This document shows, piece after piece, positions 55,445-63,780 of a stretch of 64,000 nt of DNA. The stretch lies in assembly GCF_000959365.1 (NCBI RefSeq), contig NZ_CP009556.1, forward strand, positions 248,001 through 312,000, in the 5' to 3' direction. The notes below the pieces were generated by a model. The model saw nothing but the letters and a program-made list of their open reading frames with translations, searched no databases and was not told the origin of the DNA. Position 1 is the stretch's first letter. Each line of letters begins with the position of its first letter. A program made the position numbers and the translations under genes. This DNA is from Burkholderia oklahomensis C6786. Lineage in GTDB: Bacteria > Pseudomonadota > Gammaproteobacteria > Burkholderiales > Burkholderiaceae.

Positions 55445-56359
55445 ATGTCGCTCAAACCCTTGACCCGTTCCCTGTTGACGCTCGTCGCGGTCGGCCTCGC
55501 GATCGCGCTCGTCGCCGCACTCTGGCACGCGTACGTGCTCGCCCCCTGGACCCGCGACGGCCGCGTCAGCGCGCACGTCGTGCGGATCGCGCCGGAAGTG
55601 TCGGGGACCGTGATCGAAGTCGCGGTCGTCGACAATCAGCGCGTGTCGAAAGGCGACGTGCTGTACCGGATCGATCCGCAGCGCTTCGCGCTCGCGGTCG
55701 AGCAGGCCGAGGCGCAGGTCGCCGCGACCGCCGAGGCGATGCGGCAAAAGAACGACGAGGCGCGCCGCCGCACCGGCCTCGACGATCTCGTGCCGAAAGA
55801 GGACATTCAGCGTTCGAACCGCGCGGTGTCGATCGCGCAGGCCGAGCATCGGAAGGCGCTCGCCGCGCGCGAAGTGGCGAAGCTCGATCTCGAACGCGCG
55901 ACGCTGCGCTCGCCGGTCGACGGCTACGTCACGCATCTGCGCCTGCGCCACGGCGATTACGCGGTCGCGGGCAAGCCGGACATCTCGGTGCTCGATGCGC
56001 ACAGCTTCTGGATCACCGGCTACTTCGAGGAGACGAAGCTGCGCCGCATCGCCGCGGGTGCGCCCGCGCAGATCAAGCTGATGGGCTTCGATCCGCTGCT
56101 GAGCGGCCACGTGACGAGCATCGGCCGCGGCATCGCCGACGAGAACGGCAACCTCGACGAGCTCGGGCTGCCGACCGTCAATCCGACGTTCAGCTGGGTG
56201 CGGCTCGCGCAGCGGATTCCGGTGCGCATCGAGCTCGATCACGTGCCGGCCGGCGTGCTGCTCGCGGCCGGCATGACCTGCAGCGTCGAGATCGGCGAGT
56301 CCGGCCGCCGCGCGACGCCGCGCGGCCGGCTCGCGTCCTGGCTGCGCACGTTGATGTAG
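55445..56359 (+). CDS. Periplasmic adaptor (HlyD/AaeA-type membrane-fusion protein)
   Basis: 304 residues. The N-terminal anchor is SLLTLVAVGLAIALVAALWHAYVLAPWTRDGRVSAHVVRIAPEVSGTVIEV, the standard HlyD/EmrA start. The lipoyl half-motifs VDNQRVSKGDVLYRIDPQRF and LRSPVDGYVTHLRLRHGDYAVAG flank an alpha-hairpin (QAEAQVAATAEAMRQKNDEARRRTGL...). ITGYFEETKLRRIAAGAPAQIKLMGFD closes the beta-barrel. It links the FUSC pump to the outer-membrane channel. ATG 55445. Confidence 0.92.
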   Translation: MSLKPLTRSLLTLVAVGLAIALVAALWHAYVLAPWTRDGRVSAHVVRIAPEVSGTVIEVAVVDNQRVSKGDVLYRIDPQRFALAVEQAEAQVAATAEAMRQKNDEARRRTGLDDLVPKEDIQRSNRAVSIAQAEHRKALAAREVAKLDLERATLRSPVDGYVTHLRLRHGDYAVAGKPDISVLDAHSFWITGYFEETKLRRIAAGAPAQIKLMGFDPLLSGHVTSIGRGIADENGNLDELGLPTVNPTFSWVRLAQRIPVRIELDHVPAGVLLAAGMTCSVEIGESGRRATPRGRLASWLRTLM

Positions 56360-56368
56360 GCGGCTGCG

Positions 56369-57847
56369 ATGCGGCTCACTCCTTTTCGTCCGGCACGATT
56401 CGCCGCCGCGCTCGCGGCCGGCGCCTGCGCGATCGCGCTCACCGCGTGCACGGCGGTCGGCCCCGACTACCGGCCGCCGCGGCCGTCGCATCCGTCCGAC
56501 TGGACCGAGCGCGGCGACGGCGCCGTGCGAGCCGGTCCCGCGCAATTGCAGGACTGGTGGCGCGCGTTCCGCGATCCGCTGCTCGACAAGCTGATCGCGC
56601 AGGCGATCGAAGGCAACCAGGATCTCGCGATCGCGCGCCAGCGGCTGCTGCAGGCGCGCGCCGAGCGCGACCAGATCGCGAGCCGGCTCGGCCCGACCGT
56701 CTCCGCGAGCGGCACCGCCGAAGCGCTGCGCTCGTCGCGCGCGCTCGACTGGCCGCCGGGCATCGGGCAATCGCGCACGTACCGGCTCGGCTTCGACGCG
56801 TCGTGGGAGCTCGACCTCTTCGGCGGCGCGCGGCGCGCGATCGAATCGGCGGATGCGCAGGTCGACGCGATCGACGAGGATCGCCACGCGATTCTCGTGA
56901 GCCTGCTCGCCGAGCTTGCTTCGGATTACGCGGAGCTGCGCGCGAGCCAGGCGCGGCTGCAGATCGCGACCGACAACGTCGCGAGCCTCGACGCAACGCG
57001 GCGGCTGACCGAGCGCTCGGAACGGCGCGGACTCGGCACGTCGTTCGAGGTCGCGCAGGCGCGCGCCGAGCTCAAGCTCGCGCAGGCCGCGCTGCCGCCG
57101 CTGCAGGCGAACGTCGCGCGGCTCACGCACGCGATCGGCGTGCTGACGGGCGGCTTTCCCGGCGAACTGCGCGACGCACTGAGCGCGCCCGGCGCGACGC
57201 TGCCCGCCGCACCGCGGTTGCCCGTCACGCTGCCGTCGGACATGATCGGCGAGCGGCCGGACGTCCGCGCCGCCGAACGGCGCTTCGCGGCCGCGACCGC
57301 GCAGATCGGCGTCGCGCGCGCCGCGCAATTCCCGCATTTCGCGATTCCGTTGAGCCTCGGCACGACCGCGAGCCTCGTGCAGGACCTGTTCACGAGCGCG
57401 AACGTCGCGTGGTCCGTCGCGCTCGAAGGCACGCAGACGCTCTACGACGGCGGCCGCGCGAAGGCGGGCGTCAGCGCCGCGCGAGCCGCGGCCGAAGCCG
57501 CGCGAATCGCTTATGCGCAGCGCGTCCGCGTCGCGTTCCGCGAGGTCGAAGACGCGCTGACCGCGATCTATGCCGAGCGCGACCGGCAAGCGGCGCTCGT
57601 CGCGGCGGTCGGCAGCAGCCAGGACGCGCAGTCGCGCGCGACGCGGCTCTACCGCAACGGCTTGAACGAATACCTGTCGGTGCTCATCGCGCAGCGCGCG
57701 ACGTACCGCGCTCGCGACGCGCTCGCGTTGAGCCGGCTCGCGCGGGTGCAAGGCGTGATCGCGCTGTACAAGGCGCTCGGCGCGGGCTGGCGGCAAGACG
57801 CGCCGGTCGCGCAAGCCGACGGCCCGCCGCAGAGGCGCGCGCGTTGA
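56369..57847 (+). CDS. Outer-membrane efflux lipoprotein (NodT/OprM family)
   Basis: 492 residues. The lipobox ALTAC at ~23-27 gives an N-terminal lipid anchor on the outer membrane. CTAVGPDYRPPRP is the family start, followed by two TolC-like repeats: NQDLAIARQRLLQARAERDQIASRLGPTVSASG, FDASWELDLFGGARRAIESADAQVD, MIGERPDVRAAERRFAAATAQIGVARAAQFPH, and RLYRNGLNEYLSVLIAQRATYRARDALALSRL. It is the exit duct of the tripartite pump. It starts nine bases after the adaptor stop. Confidence 0.92.
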   Translation: MRLTPFRPARFAAALAAGACAIALTACTAVGPDYRPPRPSHPSDWTERGDGAVRAGPAQLQDWWRAFRDPLLDKLIAQAIEGNQDLAIARQRLLQARAERDQIASRLGPTVSASGTAEALRSSRALDWPPGIGQSRTYRLGFDASWELDLFGGARRAIESADAQVDAIDEDRHAILVSLLAELASDYAELRASQARLQIATDNVASLDATRRLTERSERRGLGTSFEVAQARAELKLAQAALPPLQANVARLTHAIGVLTGGFPGELRDALSAPGATLPAAPRLPVTLPSDMIGERPDVRAAERRFAAATAQIGVARAAQFPHFAIPLSLGTTASLVQDLFTSANVAWSVALEGTQTLYDGGRAKAGVSAARAAAEAARIAYAQRVRVAFREVEDALTAIYAERDRQAALVAAVGSSQDAQSRATRLYRNGLNEYLSVLIAQRATYRARDALALSRLARVQGVIALYKALGAGWRQDAPVAQADGPPQRRAR

Positions 57848-57911
57848 TGCGCGCCGCCTCCCGCATCGCCATTTTCATTGCTTTTTTTTCATCCGTCCCG
57901 GGAGATTTGCC

Positions 57912-58349
57912 ATGAATCTCGATCCGCAGGATTTCGTCGTGCACGACGTCAGCCGGTTTCCGATGTGCGTGTTCCGCGCGAGCGCCGCGACGCCCGGCTA
58001 CGCGCCGCAATGGGAAAAGGAAATCGACGCGCTGATGCGCCAAGGCGCGCCGTTCGTCATCGTGTACGTGTCGCTCGAAGCCGACGAGAGCCACGATGAC
58101 CGCAAGCACCGCGCGATCTGGCTCAAGCAGAACAAGGCCGAGCTCGGCGCGGTGTGCCAGGCGCTCATCAGCGTCGAGCCCGATCCTGCCCGGCGCGCGG
58201 CGGTCGCCGAGCAAGGGAAGACGGCCGTCAAGGCGTTCGGGATTCCGCACGAGGCCGTCGCGTCGCTCGACGAGGCGACCGCGCTCGCGGCGCGGCTCAC
58301 GCGTCTCAGCGATACGGCCGGCGTCGCGAAGCACGCGCGGCAGACGTGA
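57912..58349 (+). CDS. Conserved hypothetical protein at the end of the efflux operon
   Basis: 145 residues, soluble. It contains RFPMCVFRASAATPGYAPQWEKEIDALMRQGAPFVIVYVSLEADES, an alternating beta-alpha start, then HRAIWLKQNKAELGAVCQALISVEPDPARRAAVAEQG and a helical tail. It is not assigned to a family I can name; the fold looks STAS/SpoIIAA-like, which is only an impression. CGGGAG upstream supports ATG 57912. It is co-directional with the pump genes after a 64-base gap. Confidence 0.65.
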   Translation: MNLDPQDFVVHDVSRFPMCVFRASAATPGYAPQWEKEIDALMRQGAPFVIVYVSLEADESHDDRKHRAIWLKQNKAELGAVCQALISVEPDPARRAAVAEQGKTAVKAFGIPHEAVASLDEATALAARLTRLSDTAGVAKHARQT

Positions 58350-58675
58350 TGCGCGCGGCGGCGATCCGGGCGGAGGTCGCGACGCCCGGCCGTCGGCGGC
58401 GGCGCGAGCGCGCGCCGGCTGCGCGTCGTCGACGCTCGGCGGACTTCTGACGAGCCGCAATCAACCGCTCACTTCCACTCGCCGCCAATTCCCGCCACTT
58501 CCCGGCACTTCCCGCCGCGCCCTGCCTTCCCCCGCGCATCCGCCCGAACGCCGACCCTCGCGCCCGCCCACCGCCCGCCCCCACCCATCCCGCCCGGATC
58601 GACCAACCCGCATGAATATGCGAAGCTTTCGTCGACGTTTCGCGATTCCGTTTCACCCCGCACAAGGAGCCAAAC
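58350..58675. other. Intergenic region before the aminotransferase
   Basis: It contains short direct repeats of the CACTTCCCG type near 58490-58515 and the ribosome site AAGGAG at 58663-58668. No gene is supported. Confidence 0.5.
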
Positions 58676-60034
58676 TTGGAGATCCGCCACGGAGTCAACC
58701 TGGCGCGCGCCCGCGCGCTCCTCGCACACGAACGCGACGCCTTCGAACGGGCGATGCCGAAGTCGCGCGCACTTTCCGCCGAAGCGGCGCAACACCTGCT
58801 GTTCGGCGTGCCGCTGCACTGGATGCGCGACTGGTCGACGCCGTTCTCGCTGTACGTCGATCACGCGCGCGGCGCGCATTTCACCGACGTCGACGGCCAT
58901 CGCTACGTCGACTTCTGCCTCGGCGACACGGGCGCGATGTTCGGCCACGCGCCCGAGCCCGTCGCGCGCGCGCTCGCCGAGCAGGCGACGCGCGGCTACA
59001 CGACGATGCTGCCGAGCGAGGATGCCGCGTGGGTCGGCGCGGAGCTCGCGCGCCGCTTCCGGCTGCCATACTGGCAATTCGCGCTGAGCGCGAGCGACGC
59101 GAACCGCTTCGTGCTGCGCTGGGCGCGCGCGGCGACGGGCCGCAAGCACATCGTCGTGTTCAACGGCTGCTATCACGGCACCGTCGACGACGTGTTCGTC
59201 GATCTCGTCGACGGCAAGCCGGCGCAGCGCGACAGCCTGCTCGGCCAGGCGCACGATCTGCTCGCCTACACGCGCGTCGTCGAATTCAACGATCTCGCCG
59301 CGCTCGAAGCCGCGCTGGAGGACGGCGACGTCGCGTGCGTGCTCGCCGAGCCGGCGATGACGAACATCGGCATGGTGCTGCCCGATCCCGACTTCTGGCG
59401 CGAAGCGCGCGAGCTGACGCGCCGCTACGGCACGCTGCTCGCGATCGACGAGACCCATACGATCAGCAGCGGCCCCGGCGGCTATGCGGTTGCGCACGGG
59501 CTGGAGCCGGATCTGCTCGTCGTCGGCAAGCCGATCGGCGGCGGCGTGCCGTGCGCGGTGTACGGCTTCAGCGCGTCGTTCGCCGAGCGCGCGCAGCACG
59601 CGAAGGCGAGCGCGCCGCCCGGCCACTCCGGGATCGGCACGACGCTGACCGCGAACATGCTCGCGATGCGCGCGATCCGCGCGACGCTCGCCGACGTGAT
59701 GACGGACGCCGCGTACGCGCACATGTTCGATCTCGCCGAGCGGCTCGCGGCCGGCCTCGAACGCGTGATCGCGCGACGCGGGCTGCCGTGGTGCGTGACG
59801 CGGATCGGCGCGCGCACCGAGTTCCAGTTCGCGCCGACGCCGCCGCGCAACGGCACGATCGCCGGCGCGCAGCTCGACGGCGAACTCGAGCACATCGTGC
59901 ATCTGTATCTGCTGAACCGCGGCGTGCTGATCACGCCGTTCCACAACATGATGCTGGCGTGCCCGGCAACGACGAAGGACGACGTCGATCGGCTGATCGC
60001 GGCGTTCGACGCGTGCGTCGGCGAGATGGCGTGA
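58676..60034 (+). CDS. Class III (PLP) aminotransferase, glutamate-1-semialdehyde aminotransferase-like
   Basis: 452 residues. The fold is visible as VDHARGAHFTDVDGHRYVDFCLGDTGAMFGHAPEPV, then FALSASDANRFVLRWARAATGRKHIVVFNGCYHGTVDD. LLAIDETHTISSGPGGY carries the Asp that pairs with the PLP ring. VVGKPIGGGVPCAVYGF holds the PLP lysine. GIGTTLTANMLAMRAIRATL and GVLITPFHNMMLACPATTKDDVDRL end the chain. Class III members act on omega-amino groups or beta-amino acids, or isomerise glutamate-1-semialdehyde. The substrate is open, since this is clearly not the housekeeping hemL type. TTG 58676 is supported by AAGGAG. No linked pathway gene is adjacent. Confidence 0.87.
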   Translation: MEIRHGVNLARARALLAHERDAFERAMPKSRALSAEAAQHLLFGVPLHWMRDWSTPFSLYVDHARGAHFTDVDGHRYVDFCLGDTGAMFGHAPEPVARALAEQATRGYTTMLPSEDAAWVGAELARRFRLPYWQFALSASDANRFVLRWARAATGRKHIVVFNGCYHGTVDDVFVDLVDGKPAQRDSLLGQAHDLLAYTRVVEFNDLAALEAALEDGDVACVLAEPAMTNIGMVLPDPDFWREARELTRRYGTLLAIDETHTISSGPGGYAVAHGLEPDLLVVGKPIGGGVPCAVYGFSASFAERAQHAKASAPPGHSGIGTTLTANMLAMRAIRATLADVMTDAAYAHMFDLAERLAAGLERVIARRGLPWCVTRIGARTEFQFAPTPPRNGTIAGAQLDGELEHIVHLYLLNRGVLITPFHNMMLACPATTKDDVDRLIAAFDACVGEMA

Positions 60035-60670
60035 GGATGTGAGCGATGTTACGCGAGCGGCGTGGGCGTGCGTGTTGCCGGAACGCGCACCGGACAGGCG
60101 TTGCGCGCCGCCGCGAATCGTCGACGCTCCGGCCGAATCGACATCGCTCGATCCCGCGCGACAACGGCAAAGGCGCGGCCATCGCCCGATCGGCATGGCG
60201 TCGCCGCGCGTCGATCGCGCCGCGCGGCAACGAAGCAACGAAAACCACCCGCTGCCACAAACATTCGCCACACTGTTTCGCGGCCTCTTCGCGGATGGCA
60301 ATTATCGCAAGATCGATAATTCGATTCCGGCTTCGAATCTGCGTCGAAACGTGCGAAAGCAGCGCCGCCGGCAATCGATACGCGCGACGCGATCGAGAAG
60401 TGCCGTAAAAATGGGGCGGCATGGAACAAGATACCGGTTTGCACGAACGCCTGAACGGCACATCGATTATCTCATATGAGTTAATTAAAACCTGACAATC
60501 GAAAACACGACACGTCCTAAACAGAAAATAAACACCAATTCAAACAAACAATCTGGCGGCCAAAAATCACCCGGACAACCTTTCAGCATCAAGCCAAATT
60601 TATCCTATATAAGATATTAATACCTTGATTGGTTGTCCGCTTCGAGGATGTGCAGCCGCACAATGCGGCC
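60035..60670. other. Intergenic region ending in an A+T-rich promoter zone
   Basis: The first ~430 bases are GC-rich and gene-free. From about 60475 to 60630 the sequence turns strongly A+T-rich (TTAATTAAAACC, AAAATAAACACC, ATATAAGATATTAATACC), unlike its surroundings. It probably contains the promoter of the HTH regulator at 60671, with TATAAG at about 60607-60612 a possible -10. Such a patch is also a likely H-NS binding site. Confidence 0.5.
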
Positions 60671-61096
60671 ATGCCGACGCTCGAAGAAAAAGCGGCGTTC
60701 GCAGAACGCCTGAAATTCGCCCTGCAGCGCAGTCCGGAAAAAATCGCCGGTGCGACCGCCCTCGCGCTGCATTTCAATCTGCGGCATCGCGGCGAGCATC
60801 CGATTTCGCCGCAGACCGCGCACAAATGGCTGACGGGCCGCACGATCCCGACGCCGGACAAACTGCGCACGCTCGCCGGCTGGCTGCGCGTCGACCTGCA
60901 CTGGCTTCATTACGGCCCGCCGCCCGGCGCGCCCGGCGGCAAGACGTCGGGGCCGCTGCGACGCGACGAGAAATATGCGCCGACGCCCGAGACGATCGAA
61001 CTCGCGTCGAAAATCGAGGCGCTGTCGCCGCATCAGCGCTATTTGATGCAGGAACTGATCGAGCATTTTTACGGCGATCCGTCGAAACGCCGCTGA
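60671..61096 (+). CDS. Small helix-turn-helix regulator
   Basis: 141 residues from ATG 60671; an in-frame GTG at 60650 or TTG at 60629 could lengthen it. The N-terminal helix is EEKAAFAERLKFALQRSPEKIAGATALALHFNLRHRGEHPISPQTAHKWLTGRTIPTPDKLRTLAGWLRVDLHWLHYG, an XRE-like DNA-binding fold where SPQTAHKWLTGRTIP is the recognition helix region. The second half (GGKTSGPLRRDEKYAPTPETIELASKIEALSPHQRYLMQELIEHFYGD) is helical. Similar proteins are prophage- or plasmid-type repressor-like regulators of unknown target. No ribosome site clearly selects a start. It is expressed from an A+T-rich region. Confidence 0.7.
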   Translation: MPTLEEKAAFAERLKFALQRSPEKIAGATALALHFNLRHRGEHPISPQTAHKWLTGRTIPTPDKLRTLAGWLRVDLHWLHYGPPPGAPGGKTSGPLRRDEKYAPTPETIELASKIEALSPHQRYLMQELIEHFYGDPSKRR

Positions 61097-61155
61097 GCGG
61101 CGGCGACCGTGCGGCTCGACCGATTCGGCTCCGCAAAACAAAACCGCCAAAGAAA

Positions 61156-61187
61156 AAAAGCGCCACGGCTCACGCCATGACGCTTTT
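61156..61187. terminator. Possible bidirectional terminator between converging genes
   Basis: AAAAGCG at 61156-61162 and CGCTTTT at 61181-61187 form a 7-base stem with A/T runs on both outsides. The inner part pairs poorly. It sits between the regulator stop and the YbdD-type gene stop, as expected for convergent genes. Confidence 0.4.
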
Positions 61188-61235
61188 CCGTTATCGAGGA
61201 AATCGCGAAAGCACCGCCGCCCGCGAACTACGCCG

Positions 61236-61442
61236 TCAGCAGCACTTCCCCGCCCCCGAACCGTACCGCGCGTTCTGCCGTTCGCGGAAAAATTCCTCGT
61301 ACGACATCACCGGGCGATCGGGATGCGTCGCGCGCATGTGCGCGACGTAGCCGTCGTAGTCGGGCAGGCCGACCATCAGCCGCAGCGCCTGCCCCAGATA
61401 ACGGCCTGCCGTGCGCAATTCGCCGCCGAGATCGGAAAACAT
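61236..61442 (-). CDS. YbdD/YjiX-family small protein, CstA partner
   Basis: 68 residues of the DUF466 family: [52 protein letters not shown], which matches YbdD/YjiX almost throughout. Homologues are encoded directly after cstA/btsT and are needed for, or modulate, pyruvate transport. It starts 12 bases after the cstA stop on the same strand and must be co-transcribed. The C-terminal GAGKCC holds two extra cysteines. Confidence 0.93.
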   Translation of the reverse strand: MFSDLGGELRTAGRYLGQALRLMVGLPDYDGYVAHMRATHPDRPVMSYEEFFRERQNARYGSGAGKCC

Positions 61443-61454
61443 CGCGGCCTCCTT

Positions 61455-63533
61455 TTATCGCCCGCTGCCGAGCGCCTGCGCGGCCGGCATCGGCTCGTAC
61501 GGCGTCTCGCGCGACGTCGGCTGCTCGACGCGCCGCGCGCGCACGACCGCGATCACGCCATACACCGCGATGCTCACGACGACGAGAATGAAGAGCCCCG
61601 CGAGCGCCGCGTCGACGTAGTCGTTGAAGATGATCCGCTGCATCTGCGCGAGCGACTTCGCCGGCGCGAGCACCTTGCCTTCGGCCGCGGCCGCCTGCAG
61701 CTTCGCCGCATGCGCGAGGAAGCTGACCTTCGGATTCGCGTCGAACACCTTCTGCCAGCCGGCCGTCAGCGTGCAGATCAGCAGCCACGCGGTCGGCACG
61801 ATCGTCACCCATGCATAGCGCTCGCGCTTCATCTTGAACAGCACGACGGTGCCGAGCACGAGCGCGATCGCGGCGAGCATCTGGTTCGAGATGCCGAACA
61901 GCGGCCACAGCGTGTTGATGCCGCCGAGCGGATCGACCACGCCCTGATACAGGAAGTAGCCCCACGCGGCGACGCACAGCGCGGTCGCGATCAGGTTCGC
62001 GGGCAGCGATTCGGTGCGCTTCAACGCTGGATGGAACGTGCCGAGCAGATCCTGCAGCATGAAGCGGCCTGCGCGCGTGCCCGCGTCGACCGCGGTCAGG
62101 ATGAAGAGCGCTTCGAACAGGATCGCGAAGTGATACCAGAACGCCATCATCGCCTGGCCGCCGATCACCTGATGCAGAATCTGCGCCATGCCGACCGCGA
62201 GCGTCGGCGCGCCGCCGGCGCGCGCGATGATCGTCGTCTCGCCGACCGCCTTCGCGGTTTCGGTCAGCATGTCGGGCGTCAGCATGAAGCCCCATTGCGT
62301 GACGGTCTGCGCGACCGCTTCCGGCGTCGTGCCGAGCACGGCCGCGGGCGCGTTCATCGCGAAGTAGACGCCCGGCTCGATCACGCACGCGGCGACGAGC
62401 GCCATGATCGCGACGAACGATTCCATCAGCATCGCGCCGTAGCCGATGAAGCGCGCGTTGGTTTCGTTGTCGAGCAGCTTCGGCGTCGTGCCCGACGCGA
62501 TCAGCGAATGGAAGCCCGACACCGCGCCGCACGCGATCGTGATGAACAGGAACGGGAACAGGTTGCCCGACCACACCGGGCCCGTGCCGTCGACGAACCT
62601 CGTCAGCGCCGGCATTTTCAGCTCGGGCGCGACGATCAGGATGCCGATCGCGAGACCGACGATCGTGCCGATCTTCAGGAACGTCGACAGGTAATCGCGC
62701 GGCGCGAGCAGCAGCCACACCGGCAGCACCGACGCGACGAAGCCGTAGCCGATCAGGATCCACGTGAGCTCGGTGCCGCTGAACGTGAACCACGCGGCGA
62801 GCGCCGGCGAATCGTGCACGTGCTGGCCGTACGCGATCGACGCCATCAGCAGCACGAAGCCGATGATCGACACTTCGCCGATCCGGCCGGGCCGGATGTA
62901 GCGCGTGTAGACGCCCATGAACAGCGCGATCGGAATCGTCGCGGCGACGGTGAACGTGCCCCACGGCGAATTGGTCAGCGCCTTCACGACGATCAGCGCG
63001 AGCACCGCGAGGATGATCACCATGATCAGGAACGCGCCGAACAGCGCGATCACGCCGGGCACCGTGCCGAGCTCCATCTTGACGAGATCGCCGAGCGAGC
63101 GGCCGTCGCGGCGCGTCGAGATGAACAGCACGATGAAATCCTGCACCGCGCCCGCGAACACGACGCCCGCGAGAATCCACAGCATCCCCGGCGTGTAGCC
63201 CATCTGCGCGGCGAGCACGGGGCCGACGAGCGGCCCGGCGCCGGCGATCGCGGCGAAGTGGTGGCCGAACAGCACGTACTTGTTGGTCGGCACGTAGTCG
63301 AGGCCGTCGTTGAACTTGACGGCGGGCGTCATCCGCAGGCCGTCGAGCTGGACGACCTTGCTCGCGATGAAGCGGCTGTAGAAGCGGTACGCGATCAAAT
63401 ACACGCAAACGGCGGCGATCACGATCCACAGCGCGCTGACCCGCTCGCCGTGCGCAAGCGCGATCGTGCCGAATGCGAACGCGCCGAGCAGCGCGACTGC
63501 GATCCAGAGCAGATAACTGGAAGCCCGATTCAT
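61455..63533 (-). CDS. cstA: Carbon-starvation protein CstA (pyruvate transporter family)
   Basis: 692 residues, about 16-18 membrane spans. Hallmarks are LIAYRFYSRFIASKVVQLDGLRMTPAVKFNDGLDYVPTNKYVLFGHHFAAIAGAGPLVGPVLAAQMGYTPGMLWILAGVVFAGAVQDF, ISTRRDGRSLGDL, GAVSGFHSLIASGTTPKLLDNE, DAGTRAGRFMLQDLLG and WPLFGISNQMLAAIAL. CstA/BtsT proteins take up pyruvate (and possibly peptides) when carbon is scarce. ATG 63533 opens directly on the first span. It is co-transcribed with the YbdD-type gene. Two inverted repeats lie 98-160 bases upstream, suggesting control by a dimeric regulator. Confidence 0.94.
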   Translation of the reverse strand: MNRASSYLLWIAVALLGAFAFGTIALAHGERVSALWIVIAAVCVYLIAYRFYSRFIASKVVQLDGLRMTPAVKFNDGLDYVPTNKYVLFGHHFAAIAGAGPLVGPVLAAQMGYTPGMLWILAGVVFAGAVQDFIVLFISTRRDGRSLGDLVKMELGTVPGVIALFGAFLIMVIILAVLALIVVKALTNSPWGTFTVAATIPIALFMGVYTRYIRPGRIGEVSIIGFVLLMASIAYGQHVHDSPALAAWFTFSGTELTWILIGYGFVASVLPVWLLLAPRDYLSTFLKIGTIVGLAIGILIVAPELKMPALTRFVDGTGPVWSGNLFPFLFITIACGAVSGFHSLIASGTTPKLLDNETNARFIGYGAMLMESFVAIMALVAACVIEPGVYFAMNAPAAVLGTTPEAVAQTVTQWGFMLTPDMLTETAKAVGETTIIARAGGAPTLAVGMAQILHQVIGGQAMMAFWYHFAILFEALFILTAVDAGTRAGRFMLQDLLGTFHPALKRTESLPANLIATALCVAAWGYFLYQGVVDPLGGINTLWPLFGISNQMLAAIALVLGTVVLFKMKRERYAWVTIVPTAWLLICTLTAGWQKVFDANPKVSFLAHAAKLQAAAAEGKVLAPAKSLAQMQRIIFNDYVDAALAGLFILVVVSIAVYGVIAVVRARRVEQPTSRETPYEPMPAAQALGSGR

Positions 63534-63630
63534 GGCGTCTCCTGTCTATTTTTCGAAATATGCGCGGCGGGCGGCCGCGCGCAACGACGGCAAGCGTCAC
63601 GCTCCGTCGGGACGTAGCGATGGGGCCATA

Positions 63631-63693
63631 TTGTTCGCCTTTGGAACAAACCTAACAAGCGCATGACTACGTACGGGGGCTACGTAGTCATGC
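63631..63693 (-). promoter_or_regulatory. Two operator-like inverted repeats upstream of cstA
   Basis: A perfect 13-base inverted repeat, GCATGACTACGTA with its complement, spans 63661-63693 around a 7-base centre. A second, TTGTTC and GAACAA, also with a 7-base centre, spans 63631-63649, nearer the gene. Both lie between cstA and the end of the cytochrome gene. CstA-type genes are often under LytTR-type or CRP-like control; which protein binds here cannot be told from sequence. Confidence 0.6.
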
Positions 63694-63780
63694 GTAGGGG
63701 TTTGCGAGGGGGCGAGCACCGTCCGATTCGTCAGAATATAGGATGACCGGCGGCAATGGAAACCGGGATGCGCCCGCGCC

